DNA from: CAZDXJ01 sp964509475
GTDB taxonomy: Bacteria > Pseudomonadota > Gammaproteobacteria > Methylococcales > Methylomonadaceae
Length of the DNA stretch: 22,220 nucleotides
Assembly (NCBI GenBank): GCA_964509475.1
Contig: CAZDXJ010000039.1
Coordinates: forward strand, 1-22,220
Direction of reading: 5' to 3'
A program made the translations under genes and the position numbers. The notes under the pieces are model-generated. The model was not told where the DNA came from and did no database searches. It saw nothing but the letters and a program-made list of their open reading frames with translations. Below are positions 1-6,472 of this stretch, piece after piece (within the stretch, counting starts at the first letter, position 1; every line of letters starts with the position of its first letter).

Positions 1-44
1 ACTATATCATGGTCTGGAGAGATACAAGGTCGGGTTAGCGCAGT

Positions 45-79
45 GTAAGCCAACATATGTCATAGAATTGTTGGGTTAC
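45..79. repeat. Imperfect inverted repeat, dispersed-repeat type
   Basis: The arm GTAAGCCAACA at 45-55 pairs with TGTTGGGTTAC at 69-79, 10 of 11 positions, around a 13-nt loop. The flanking text (ggtcgggttagcgcag) resembles intergenic palindromes that are dispersed in many proteobacterial genomes. That family assignment is from memory, and only one copy lies in this window. Confidence 0.5.
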
Positions 80-324
80 GGCTATATCCGTGACCGCGTG
101 AATATATTTACACAGGCCGCAAAGTTTTACCACTGGATACCAAGAAGAAAGCGAAAGCCGACATTTTCCTTATACTGAAATTATGTCTGCTTCCATTTTC
201 TATACTGTACGCAGCCACGTTTGCGGATTTTGAATATCAAAGGAAGCTTGCGGCAGCCTGTTTTTTTAGGTATCGAGTTATGAAAACCTTTGCTGTAAAC
301 AGGGTGCAGGGGGGTTCCAGAAAA

Positions 325-368
325 CCTGTCTGCAACAGGCAGGCCTGTCTGCCGTAGCACAGGCAGGC
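325..368. repeat. Two adjacent CCTGTCTGC/GGCAGG hairpins
   Basis: Two back-to-back hairpins are visible: CCTGTCTG with CAGGCAGG around a short loop at 325-344, and GCCTGTCTG with CAGGCAGGC at about 343-368. Each stem has a single T:G mismatch. Together they make a tandem CCTGTCTGC repeat. It lies about 75-120 nt downstream of slyD. There is no T-tract, so this looks like a dispersed intergenic repeat rather than an intrinsic terminator. Confidence 0.5.
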
Positions 369-443
369 GTTTCATCCCGAGGATTGCTTCATTTTCCGCA
401 TTCGTAACCGTATGGAGTATCAATATTACAAAATACGATTCAT

Positions 444-926
444 TCAATGATGTTGACAGTCTGCCCCATGAATATGACTATGTTCCAGTTCGTCAGCTGT
501 TGCTTCACGAATATCGGCAACTTCAACATCAAAAGTCAGTGTTTTGCCAGCCAATGGATGATTGCCATCCAATGTAATCTGATCGGCATCGATCTCGACG
601 ACAGTGACTACAACCGGCCCTGTATTGCCTTCAGCATGAAACTGCATACCCACCTCGACGCGATCAATTCCTTCAAACATGCTGCGTGGTACAGTCTGTA
701 TCATCTGATCCATTCTTTCCCCGTAGGCATCCTCGGGTTCAATAGTGACATTCAATTTGTCTCCGGCTGTTTTTCCTTCTAACGCATTTTCCAAACCCGG
801 AATAATATTGCCGGCGCCATGCAAATAGACCAGTGGTTGATCCGCCGCAGACTGATCGATTATTGCACCATTGCTATCGGTGAGTATGTAATGAATTGAA
901 ATGACTTTATTATCTGCTATTTGCAT
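444..926 (-). CDS. slyD: FKBP-type peptidyl-prolyl isomerase, SlyD family
   Basis: A 160-aa cytoplasmic peptidyl-prolyl cis-trans isomerase and chaperone of the SlyD/FKBP type. The split FKBP fold is visible: the N-terminal strand VISIHYILTD, then GIIP-like NIIPGLENALEGKTAGD (about residues 40-56), then PEDAYGE, where the chaperone insert-in-flap domain begins. FKBP resumes at about 125-140 (NHPLAGKTLTFDVEV). The C-terminal tail is His/Cys rich (HSHIHGADCQHH), a short version of the metal-binding tail that binds nickel in E. coli SlyD. The start at 926 gives the canonical N-terminus, though no strong ribosome site precedes it. It appears to be a single-gene unit with nothing coding within 440 nt downstream. 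Confidence 0.93.
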   Translation of the reverse strand: MQIADNKVISIHYILTDSNGAIIDQSAADQPLVYLHGAGNIIPGLENALEGKTAGDKLNVTIEPEDAYGERMDQMIQTVPRSMFEGIDRVEVGMQFHAEGNTGPVVVTVVEIDADQITLDGNHPLAGKTLTFDVEVADIREATADELEHSHIHGADCQHH

Positions 927-1088
927 GGAAAAACCTAAACTGTGAGTTTAAAAATGTCTATCATATCTGTTTTAAGTGTTGTTGTGTACTGTGCCGATGC
1001 GAAATTACCAAAAACAGAGCCGTGTGACTCGAGTTTCCGCAGTATATGCTTATTTTTCTGGATACACAAAAACTTCAATATTAAAACA

Positions 1089-1334
1089 ATGAACCGAAAA
1101 GAAGTTGACATCGCTATTGAATGGGCAGCTAATGAAGGCTGGAATCCAGGCAAGCATGATGCGGATTGTTTTCATTCGGCTGATCCGGAAGGTTTTCTCA
1201 TTGGACTTTTAGGTGATGAACCAAAGGAACAACCCAATATTCCATTGGATCGTATCTTTTCCGTGACTTCCTTTGGGTTAAAACAATTCGGTCACACCTT
1301 TGACGAATTTACTTTGCCTTTGAGTGATGAATAA
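1089..1334 (+). pseudogene. GNAT acetyltransferase remnant with internal deletion
   Basis: The 81-aa frame begins like a GNAT-family N-acetyltransferase. Residues 1-45 (AIEWAANEGWNPGKHDADCF, then ADPEGFLIGLLGDEP) match the conserved N-terminus of a proteobacterial group I know from memory. The text then jumps to PLDRIFSVTSF, which resembles the far C-terminus of the same family (LDRIFGVTSFELG then stop). The whole acetyl-CoA binding core, normally some 200 residues, is missing. The usual FELG-stop ending is replaced by FGLKQFG and about 14 extra codons. A small deletion in the final codons, putting the native TAA out of frame, would explain this. The reading frame now runs 26 nt into the 3' end of the convergent FHA gene. 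The product cannot be an active acetyltransferase. A functional short protein is possible but unlikely. Confidence 0.7.
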
Positions 1335-2034
1335 ATTGCAAGGTTAATTTTTTAATCTGGATCAAATCATTGTTACGCAACCTGACATCTTTACGCACAG
1401 GATTACCATTAACATAACTATAGGATTTTTTTAGGGGTACAAAATAAAAATATTCACCAATATGGTGAATTTCCGCAACATATTGTGGCGTAAAAAATTT
1501 CCAGCCCTGTAAAACGATATCATTGTCTTTGGCTAAGCCGATACTGTATTCGGTTTTATTCAAAACCAGTTTTTTCAGATTATTTTTTGCACCGCTTACC
1601 AGCAAATAATCGTGTACGGCGCTGTGTGCTTTATTGTGTCCCGATGGCATAACCATTATGGTATTGCCGTCATCAACGAAATCCGCGCTGTCATGGCTCA
1701 TTGAATCATCAACACCATTCCCTTCAGAAGCCTGGTCACTGATCTTGAGTTCAAACTTTGAAATTCTTATTGAGTCGTCGAGTTCAAGCGCTTTTCTTTC
1801 AGTAAGCCTTTTATCATTCAGAAAGGTGCCATTGGTACTGTTCATATCCTTGATATACAGCCGATCATCCTGCAATTCGATCAAAGCATGAAAACTTGAC
1901 ACGCCTTTGTTATTCAAATGAATATCGGCATCTTCTGAACGGCCAATGACAAAAGTATCCTGGTCGATTTTATAACTCGTTTGCAATACATCGTTAAAAT
2001 AAACTTCAATATAATTCATGTTTGTATCGCTCAT
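1309..2034 (-). CDS. Tandem FHA-domain protein
   Basis: About 241 aa from the ATG at 2034. A frame with a TTG start at 2070 and an inner ATG at 2019 are alternatives, and none has a clear ribosome site. The first FHA domain (about residues 6-98) has the full phosphothreonine-binding set: VIGRSEDADIHL with Arg32, GVSSFHA with Ser47 and His49, and NSTNGTFLN with Asn68. A low-complexity acidic linker (about 100-140) leads to a second FHA-like domain (about 142-233: SIGLAKDNDIVL, VNGNPV). There the signature Arg and Ser-x-x-His are gone, so it probably does not bind phosphopeptide. FHA proteins bind phosphothreonine partners of Ser/Thr kinases or act as scaffolds. No kinase, phosphatase or secretion gene lies beside it, so the partner is unknown. 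No membrane segment or signal peptide is present. Confidence 0.88.
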   Translation of the reverse strand: MSDTNMNYIEVYFNDVLQTSYKIDQDTFVIGRSEDADIHLNNKGVSSFHALIELQDDRLYIKDMNSTNGTFLNDKRLTERKALELDDSIRISKFELKISDQASEGNGVDDSMSHDSADFVDDGNTIMVMPSGHNKAHSAVHDYLLVSGAKNNLKKLVLNKTEYSIGLAKDNDIVLQGWKFFTPQYVAEIHHIGEYFYFVPLKKSYSYVNGNPVRKDVRLRNNDLIQIKKLTLQFIHHSKAK

Positions 2035-2165
2035 CTGGATATTTGCGGAAGACTGGATGTAATATGTCAAATATTCACACGTTGTTCCATGCTTCAGACT
2101 TTATACACGCCTGTTCTGAATGATAAAGTATATTGCTTTGATCTACAAATACGAAAAATATCAAA

Positions 2166-2173
2166 AACTTTTG
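2166..2173. repeat. Target site duplication, left, of MITE copy 1
   Basis: AACTTTTG directly abuts the left terminus (GTAACG). The identical 8-mer abuts the right terminus at 2359-2366. Eight identical bases on both sides indicate insertion by a transposase that makes 8-bp staggered cuts. Confidence 0.8.
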
Positions 2174-2358
2174 GTAACGACTCACCCGGTTGTGTTGTAG
2201 CCGGCGTAGGTCATTGATTTATCAGGACACGTGCATACATCCCTGTCGTTCTGCATCACATCCCAAGTTAGGCAAGCCCAGCTCTTCCGTGGAAGGGCTG
2301 GGCAAGCCTGATAAATCAACAACCTGCACCTGCTTTTCAGAGGGGGGTGAGTAGATAC
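2174..2358. mobile_element. MITE-like inverted-repeat element, copy 1 (185 bp)
   Basis: A non-coding 185-bp element with inverted termini: GTAACGACTCACCC at the left, and GTATCTACTCACCC read inward from the right. It is flanked by a perfect 8-bp target duplication, AACTTTTG. An inner inverted repeat (about 21 bp, GATTTATCAGG core) sits near each end, so the whole element can fold on itself. It matches the second copy at 3167-3319 along its length but carries an extra 30-bp hairpin insertion at about 2277-2306. It has no transposase frame and so must be mobilised in trans. Termini starting GTAA and 8-bp duplications are features of IS66-family elements, so an IS66-like parent is a guess. Confidence 0.85.
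2276..2303. repeat. Hairpin insertion unique to MITE copy 1
   Basis: The arms GCCCAGCTCTTCC (2276-2288) and GGAAGGGCTGGGC (2291-2303) pair at 12 of 13 positions, with a T:G wobble and a 2-nt loop. Copy 2 lacks this segment. The 30 extra bases are bounded by the short direct repeat GCAAGCC, present once at the matching point of copy 2. Gain in copy 1 or precise loss from copy 2 are both possible. Confidence 0.75.
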
Positions 2359-2366
2359 AACTTTTG
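2359..2366. repeat. Target site duplication, right, of MITE copy 1
   Basis: AACTTTTG immediately follows the right terminus (GATAC) and is identical to the 8-mer at 2166-2173. Confidence 0.8.
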
Positions 2367-2784
2367 TTCACATTTTAGTCATCTGACATTGCTGAGCCAA
2401 AAAGCATGCATTGCCAGTTATACTGCACTTGGTCACGCCTGCTTGTTGGCAGACAGAAGCGCATCGGATTGGCCAATGCCCTGGAACGGTGCTTCGTTGC
2501 CCAAGTTCGTGGTCAGCTATAATAACACCAAGACAAGAAGAACTCACTGTGGCGCGTAATGCACCACGCTGGATGAAGAGGCTCAAAAAGTACGGCTACC
2601 TGACGGCCTGAACTCACAGCAATACATTTTTTTCAAGGCTGGATTCGGTCAGGGGTTCCTTTGGCTTTTAATCAAGGTATCTTTCACAGTAACATCAGAT
2701 CATAATTTTCAGATTAGGAATCACCAGTCATATAACATCGTTTTTTAGAAAAAACAGCATCACCTTGTTTGTGGAAAGAGTCAG

Positions 2785-3117
2785 TTATTCTTCCAGTATT
2801 TCAAAATGATGCACCCATACTTTGTGATTGTCATCCCATTGCATGCCTGGATGCATTTTCAGGATCAAATCACGGTAAGCCTGTAAATCCGGGTAACCTT
2901 CCGCTACTGCATCGGCATCGCTCATGTCACCCAATCTTTGCCGTTCCAGGGCGGTAATTTTAAAACGTTTGCCCGCCAATGCAAAAATCTCTCCTGGATA
3001 AGCGTAAACACCATCCCGCCGCTGTTGTGTTTTTTGACCGGCTAATGCTGCAGCTACCAATTTTGGGTGCCGAAGCAGACGTTCAATTGCACAGGTTTTT
3101 TCCGGATAGTTATTCAA
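2785..3117 (-). CDS. ASCH-domain protein
   Basis: A 110-aa soluble protein that fills one ASCH domain, a PUA-like beta-barrel fold linked to RNA or nucleotide binding. The visible family pattern is QKTQQRRDGVYAYPGEIFALAGKRFKITALERQRLGDMSDADA (about residues 28-70), followed by AEGYPDLQAYRDLI and a C-terminal tryptophan-rich strand (KVWVHHFEIL). The length is normal for the family and no other domain is present. The ATG at 3117 is preceded by a good ribosome site (GGAGAG, about 6 nt upstream), which supports the start. Only 49 nt separate the start from MITE copy 2, so the native promoter may have been displaced or replaced by the insertion. Its substrate is not predictable; related small ASCH proteins include amidohydrolases of modified cytidine. 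Confidence 0.85.
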   Translation of the reverse strand: MNNYPEKTCAIERLLRHPKLVAAALAGQKTQQRRDGVYAYPGEIFALAGKRFKITALERQRLGDMSDADAVAEGYPDLQAYRDLILKMHPGMQWDDNHKVWVHHFEILEE

Positions 3118-3158
3118 TGCTTTCTCTCCTTCAAATAGATTTCAACGGCTATGTACTA

Positions 3159-3166
3159 AATTCATT
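3159..3166. repeat. Target site duplication, left, of MITE copy 2
   Basis: AATTCATT abuts the left terminus of copy 2. The right flank at 3320-3327 reads AGTTCATT, 7 of 8 identical. The single difference suggests this insertion is older than copy 1 or has drifted. Confidence 0.65.
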
Positions 3167-3319
3167 GTAACGACTCACCCGGTTGTGTTGAGTCGGCGCA
3201 GGTCATTGATTTATCAGGACACGTGCATACATCGCTGTCGTTCTGCATCACATTCCAAGTTAGGCAAGCCTGATAAATCAACAACCTGCACCGGCTTTTC
3301 AGAGGGGATGAGTCGATAC
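3167..3319. mobile_element. MITE-like inverted-repeat element, copy 2 (153 bp)
   Basis: It has the same orientation and family as the element at 2174-2358. The termini are GTAACGACTCACCC at the left and GTATCGACTCATCCC read inward from the right. The inner inverted repeats at 3198-3218 and 3269-3289 match at 19 of 21 positions. The ends therefore form one long interrupted inverted repeat of about 50 bp around a ~50-bp centre. There is no coding capacity. It lies 49 nt upstream of the ASCH gene and 117 nt upstream of the divergent membrane-protein gene, so it occupies the shared promoter region of both. Confidence 0.85.
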
Positions 3320-3327
3320 AGTTCATT
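3320..3327. repeat. Target site duplication, right, of MITE copy 2
   Basis: AGTTCATT follows the right terminus directly. It differs by one base from the left copy AATTCATT at 3159-3166. Confidence 0.65.
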
Positions 3328-3436
3328 ATACAAAGTTGATCCAGGGCAATTTTTAAAATCAGGTCTATTATAGAATAAGCAAGTATCAAAACTGTGCTTT
3401 ATTTTTTTCGAATAATGCCTTATCCACCATGAATAT

Positions 3437-4051
3437 ATGATCGAACCGGTTGCTTTGGGTAATTTCTTTCTGAGCTTCTTCAGTGGATCCGCAATTATAC
3501 TCATAGCGGTCAGCTACACTTCGATATATACATGGGCTGAAATAACCGGCAAGCCGGTTTTACATTTTTTGGCAACGGCTGTATATATCGTGTTATTAGG
3601 TTGTGTGCTTATATTTGCCAATGTTCTCAATCTGCATGGTTATTGGCTGCTTATCGCTTTGTTAATGGCAGTCGGTTACTGGTGGATGCCGCGATTTATT
3701 TTCTATTTGGCCATCCCACAATATCGTGGTAATTGCTGGATGGGCAGCGGCTTGCCGGATAACGGCCGGAAATGGAAAGCGGCGTTATTGTTACTCAACG
3801 TGGGCGTTATCGGGATGACCATAGCGTTGCTGATTGCCGGTTATGAACAGTCCTTTATTGAACGCGCGGTGCAAGGCTCAAGCTGGATGGGTTATTTTGC
3901 CGCCCAAAATCACCCCTGGTTTTTGCAAGCCATGATCTGGCGGATGGTATTCGGATTGATAACATTTGCCGGTGGTATTGTTTTGTTTTGGGATTTATTG
4001 ACTATCGGAAAAAATAAACCCCGGAAAGCGGAAGTTATTGTTTCTGAGTAG
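3437..4051 (+). CDS. Five-helix membrane protein, heme-copper-oxidase-like C-terminus
   Basis: A 204-aa inner-membrane protein with about five hydrophobic segments (residues about 8-30, 42-64, 67-88, 113-134 and 166-189). The segment from LLLLNVGVIGMTIALLIAGYEQSFIERAV to HPWFLQAMIWRMVFGLITFAGGIVLFWDLL reads like the last two helices of CcoN/NorB-type subunit I. The protein is far too short for such a subunit, and no paired membrane histidines that could ligate heme are visible, so it is not itself an oxidase. A role as a small accessory or degenerate relative is inference. The ATG at 3437 has no clear ribosome site; an ATG at 3429 leads straight to a stop. Its 3' end overlaps the convergent lon-like gene by 17 nt. 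Confidence 0.75.
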   Translation: MIEPVALGNFFLSFFSGSAIILIAVSYTSIYTWAEITGKPVLHFLATAVYIVLLGCVLIFANVLNLHGYWLLIALLMAVGYWWMPRFIFYLAIPQYRGNCWMGSGLPDNGRKWKAALLLLNVGVIGMTIALLIAGYEQSFIERAVQGSSWMGYFAAQNHPWFLQAMIWRMVFGLITFAGGIVLFWDLLTIGKNKPRKAEVIVSE

Positions 4052-6470
4052 TTCTATGGTCTGGATGAGGTGCTTCCTCCTCATCCTCGTCATCTCTTTC
4101 GTTGCTTAAGTCGGATATTTCCTTGAGCCGGCGGATAACTTTGAAATTGAGTGTATCCTGCGGATAATTGCCTTGTTCGTCCATTTCTCCGGATGCGATA
4201 CCGGTCAATAATTGCAGGGTTTGATCAACATGGGAAACGGCATAAATGGCAAACAATCCTTGTTGCACCGCATCGACAACCTCTTGCTGCAACATCAAAT
4301 TACGCCGGTTCGCGGCTGGAATGATGACGCCTTGATCACCACGCAATTGACGCGCCTTGCACAGCTTGAAAAAACCTTCTATTTTTTCATTGACGCCACC
4401 TACCGCTTGAACTTCACCATATTGATTGACAGAACCGGTCAGGGCATAGTTTTGTTTGACGGGGATTTGGGTCAACGCTGAAATCAGCGCACAAAGTTCG
4501 GCCATGGCCGCGCTATCGCCATCGATATAACCATAGGATTGCTCAATAGCGATACTGGCTGATATCGCCAGGGGAAATTGCTGGGCATAACGGTGCCCCA
4601 AATAACCGCTCAAAATCAAGACACCTTTGGAATGAATGGACTGGCCCAGCTCCGATTCACGTTCAATATCGATAATACCGCGCGAACCCGGATGCACGGT
4701 TGCGGTAATACGCGTCGGCATACCGAAACGGCTGTTGCCGATTTCCAGCACGGTAAGACCATTCACTTTACCGACCGCCAAACCGTCACTGTCGATCAAA
4801 ACCGTGCCGTCCAGCATTTCATCGAGTAAGGTTTGGGCAATCCGGCCGCTGCGATTTTCGCGGGCGCTTATCGCTTGTTCAATATGAGTTTTGTCGATAA
4901 CCTGAGCATCACTGCGGCTGCGTAAAAATTCAGCCTCGCCAATAATTTCCAATGAATCATTAATATGTGCGGACAGATGCTGTTGATGCTCAGCCAGGCG
5001 GCAGCTGTGTTCCAGCAAGCGTTCGATAGCCCGGCCGGTCAACGGTTTGGCGGTCGAATCGCGGGCGTGTCGGGTTACCCGTTCCACAAATTGTTGTACC
5101 GATTCTTGATCAAACGGAATATAGTTGTCAAAATCGGCTAAAACCCGGAACATTTCATTAAATTCGCTATCCAGATCCTGCAACAAATAATAGATATCCC
5201 GTGAACCGAGCAGGATGATTTTAATATTCAACGGAATGATTGCCGGTTTCAGACGGATGCTGTTTACCGCCGATTCGGTAAAAGGGGAATCGATTTCAAT
5301 TCGCGCCGCTTGCAGGGCGCGTTTCAGGCCTTCCCAAACAAAGGGACAGGATAGCAACTTTTCCGCATCCAGAATCAAATAACCGCCATTGGCCCGGTGC
5401 AGGGCGCCGGCGCAGATGCGCCGGTAACTGGTAACCCAGGTTCCCTGTTCACTGAGATATTCGATACAACCAAAAAGATTTTGATAAACCGGGTGGGTCT
5501 CATACAGGATTGGGGCGCCGCTATTCCGATCGTGATCAATCAAAAAATTAGGTCTATATTGCTCGATCAACAAGGTGCGTCTGCTTCGGCTGTCCTGGCT
5601 GTTCGGCACTTGCGTGTCGGGCATCAGCAAGTCGGCAATGGTGTTGCTGGCCAGGTCTTTTTTCATTTCATCGAGATAGAACAACGCATCATCGACATTC
5701 AGATAATTGTCCTGCAGTTTTTTAAACAGTGGTTCGATGGCTTTGTTTATGGTGTCGGCATCCAGTTTTTTGATATTTTCGGCCATTTCCCGTCGCCATT
5801 GCGGCAACTCCAGCAACGCCTCGGCCAGGCAATCTTCCAGTATGGTAACATCCTTGTGGAATTGATCACGATCGGCTTGTGGCAGCCGTGCAAACTGATC
5901 TTCATCCAGGGTTTTTTCATTCTGAAGGGGGGTGAATGTGATACTGTCGCTTTCCCGGAAAAGCGCGATATTTTTAGCGACCGCTTTTTCCTCAACCCGG
6001 TCGATAGCCCGGTTATAACGTTGATTGAAATCACGCTCCAGGCTCAGCTTTTTTTGTTGATAGGCCGGATTTTCAAAAGCGGCTGGGAAAGTGGCCAACA
6101 AATTATCCAGCAAATGTTCGATATCCTGACAGAATTGTTGCCCGCATCCGGCCGGTAATTCAATAACCCGTGGTTCTTTGGGATTGGAGAAGTTTTCCAC
6201 ATAAGCATAGGATGGCGGTGTTTGCTGTTGTCCGGCCAAAGATTCCAGATGGTTACGGATCATTGACAAACGGCCGGTTCCAGGATCGCCCATGACATAA
6301 ATATTATAGCCCGGAGGCTGCATGGCAACGCCGAATGCCAGTGCGTCTTGCGCCCGGCGGTGTCCCAGGATGGTTGCCTGCTGCGGCAAGGCAATATGTT
6401 CCAGATTGACAGCGCTTAAATCAATCGAACGTTTTAACGCTTGCGGGGGCAGTTTTTCGGCATCCGGCAT
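4035..6470 (-). CDS. Lon-like AAA ATP-dependent protease (S16 family)
   Basis: An 811-aa cytosolic AAA+ protease of the LonB-like group (COG1067), not classical Lon: it lacks the long Lon N-terminal substrate domain. Walker A is GDPGTGR at 61-67, with Arg where Lys is usual. A long helical insert (about 110-280) splits the ATPase domain, and a Walker B-like GGYLILDAE lies at 362-370. The C-terminal S16 peptidase domain (about 550-760) carries the Ser-Lys dyad: GDSAAMAELC with Ser653, and GGVNEKIEGFF with Lys696. The tail is acidic (DDEDEEEA). The ATG lies 2 nt after the nadE stop, so translation is probably coupled to the sucC-sucD-nadE run. The likely role is degradation of unfolded or regulatory proteins; the substrate is unknown. 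Confidence 0.92.
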   Translation of the reverse strand: MPDAEKLPPQALKRSIDLSAVNLEHIALPQQATILGHRRAQDALAFGVAMQPPGYNIYVMGDPGTGRLSMIRNHLESLAGQQQTPPSYAYVENFSNPKEPRVIELPAGCGQQFCQDIEHLLDNLLATFPAAFENPAYQQKKLSLERDFNQRYNRAIDRVEEKAVAKNIALFRESDSITFTPLQNEKTLDEDQFARLPQADRDQFHKDVTILEDCLAEALLELPQWRREMAENIKKLDADTINKAIEPLFKKLQDNYLNVDDALFYLDEMKKDLASNTIADLLMPDTQVPNSQDSRSRRTLLIEQYRPNFLIDHDRNSGAPILYETHPVYQNLFGCIEYLSEQGTWVTSYRRICAGALHRANGGYLILDAEKLLSCPFVWEGLKRALQAARIEIDSPFTESAVNSIRLKPAIIPLNIKIILLGSRDIYYLLQDLDSEFNEMFRVLADFDNYIPFDQESVQQFVERVTRHARDSTAKPLTGRAIERLLEHSCRLAEHQQHLSAHINDSLEIIGEAEFLRSRSDAQVIDKTHIEQAISARENRSGRIAQTLLDEMLDGTVLIDSDGLAVGKVNGLTVLEIGNSRFGMPTRITATVHPGSRGIIDIERESELGQSIHSKGVLILSGYLGHRYAQQFPLAISASIAIEQSYGYIDGDSAAMAELCALISALTQIPVKQNYALTGSVNQYGEVQAVGGVNEKIEGFFKLCKARQLRGDQGVIIPAANRRNLMLQQEVVDAVQQGLFAIYAVSHVDQTLQLLTGIASGEMDEQGNYPQDTLNFKVIRRLKEISDLSNERDDEDEEEAPHPDHRTTQKQ

Positions 6471-6472
6471 GA

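Larger units (their letters stand above)
1..443. other. Gene-poor left edge with hairpin repeats
   Basis: No convincing gene was found here. The stretch starts mid-sequence and holds two hairpin-forming repeats, annotated separately at 45-79 and 325-368. A minus-strand open frame at 181-447 runs through the second hairpin, shows no recognisable domain and is judged spurious. This is the region downstream of slyD on the minus strand. No hairpin followed by a T-run, as a classical terminator would have, was seen near the slyD stop. Confidence 0.6.
2071..2784. other. Long gene-poor stretch containing MITE copy 1
   Basis: It holds the inverted-repeat element at 2174-2358. The remaining sequence, 2367-2784, has overlapping short frames on both strands (2347-2611 region), none of which I recognise. 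One ends in ARNAPRWMKRLKKYGYLTA, which looks protein-like but cannot be assigned. The stretch may be decayed coding sequence. An AT-only palindrome (gtttttt, ag, aaaaaac) lies near 2738-2754, just downstream of the ASCH stop. It is too weak to call a terminator. Confidence 0.5.

Noticed and set aside
181..447. 88-codon minus-strand frame downstream of slyD
   Set aside because: It runs through the CCTGTCTGC hairpin repeat and has no recognisable protein features.
3118..3166. Hybrid promoter for the ASCH gene made by the MITE end
   Set aside because: A GTTACA-like box at the element end and TACATA downstream are only about 10 nt apart, too close for a sigma-70 promoter.
2166..3327. A complete composite transposon
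   Set aside because: Neither flanking element has a transposase, and each has its own target duplication, which shows two separate insertions rather than one composite event.
5397..6158. Long plus-strand open frame (253 codons) inside the lon-like gene
   Set aside because: It is antisense to a strongly conserved coding region, has no recognisable domain and no ribosome site. It is a shadow of codon bias.
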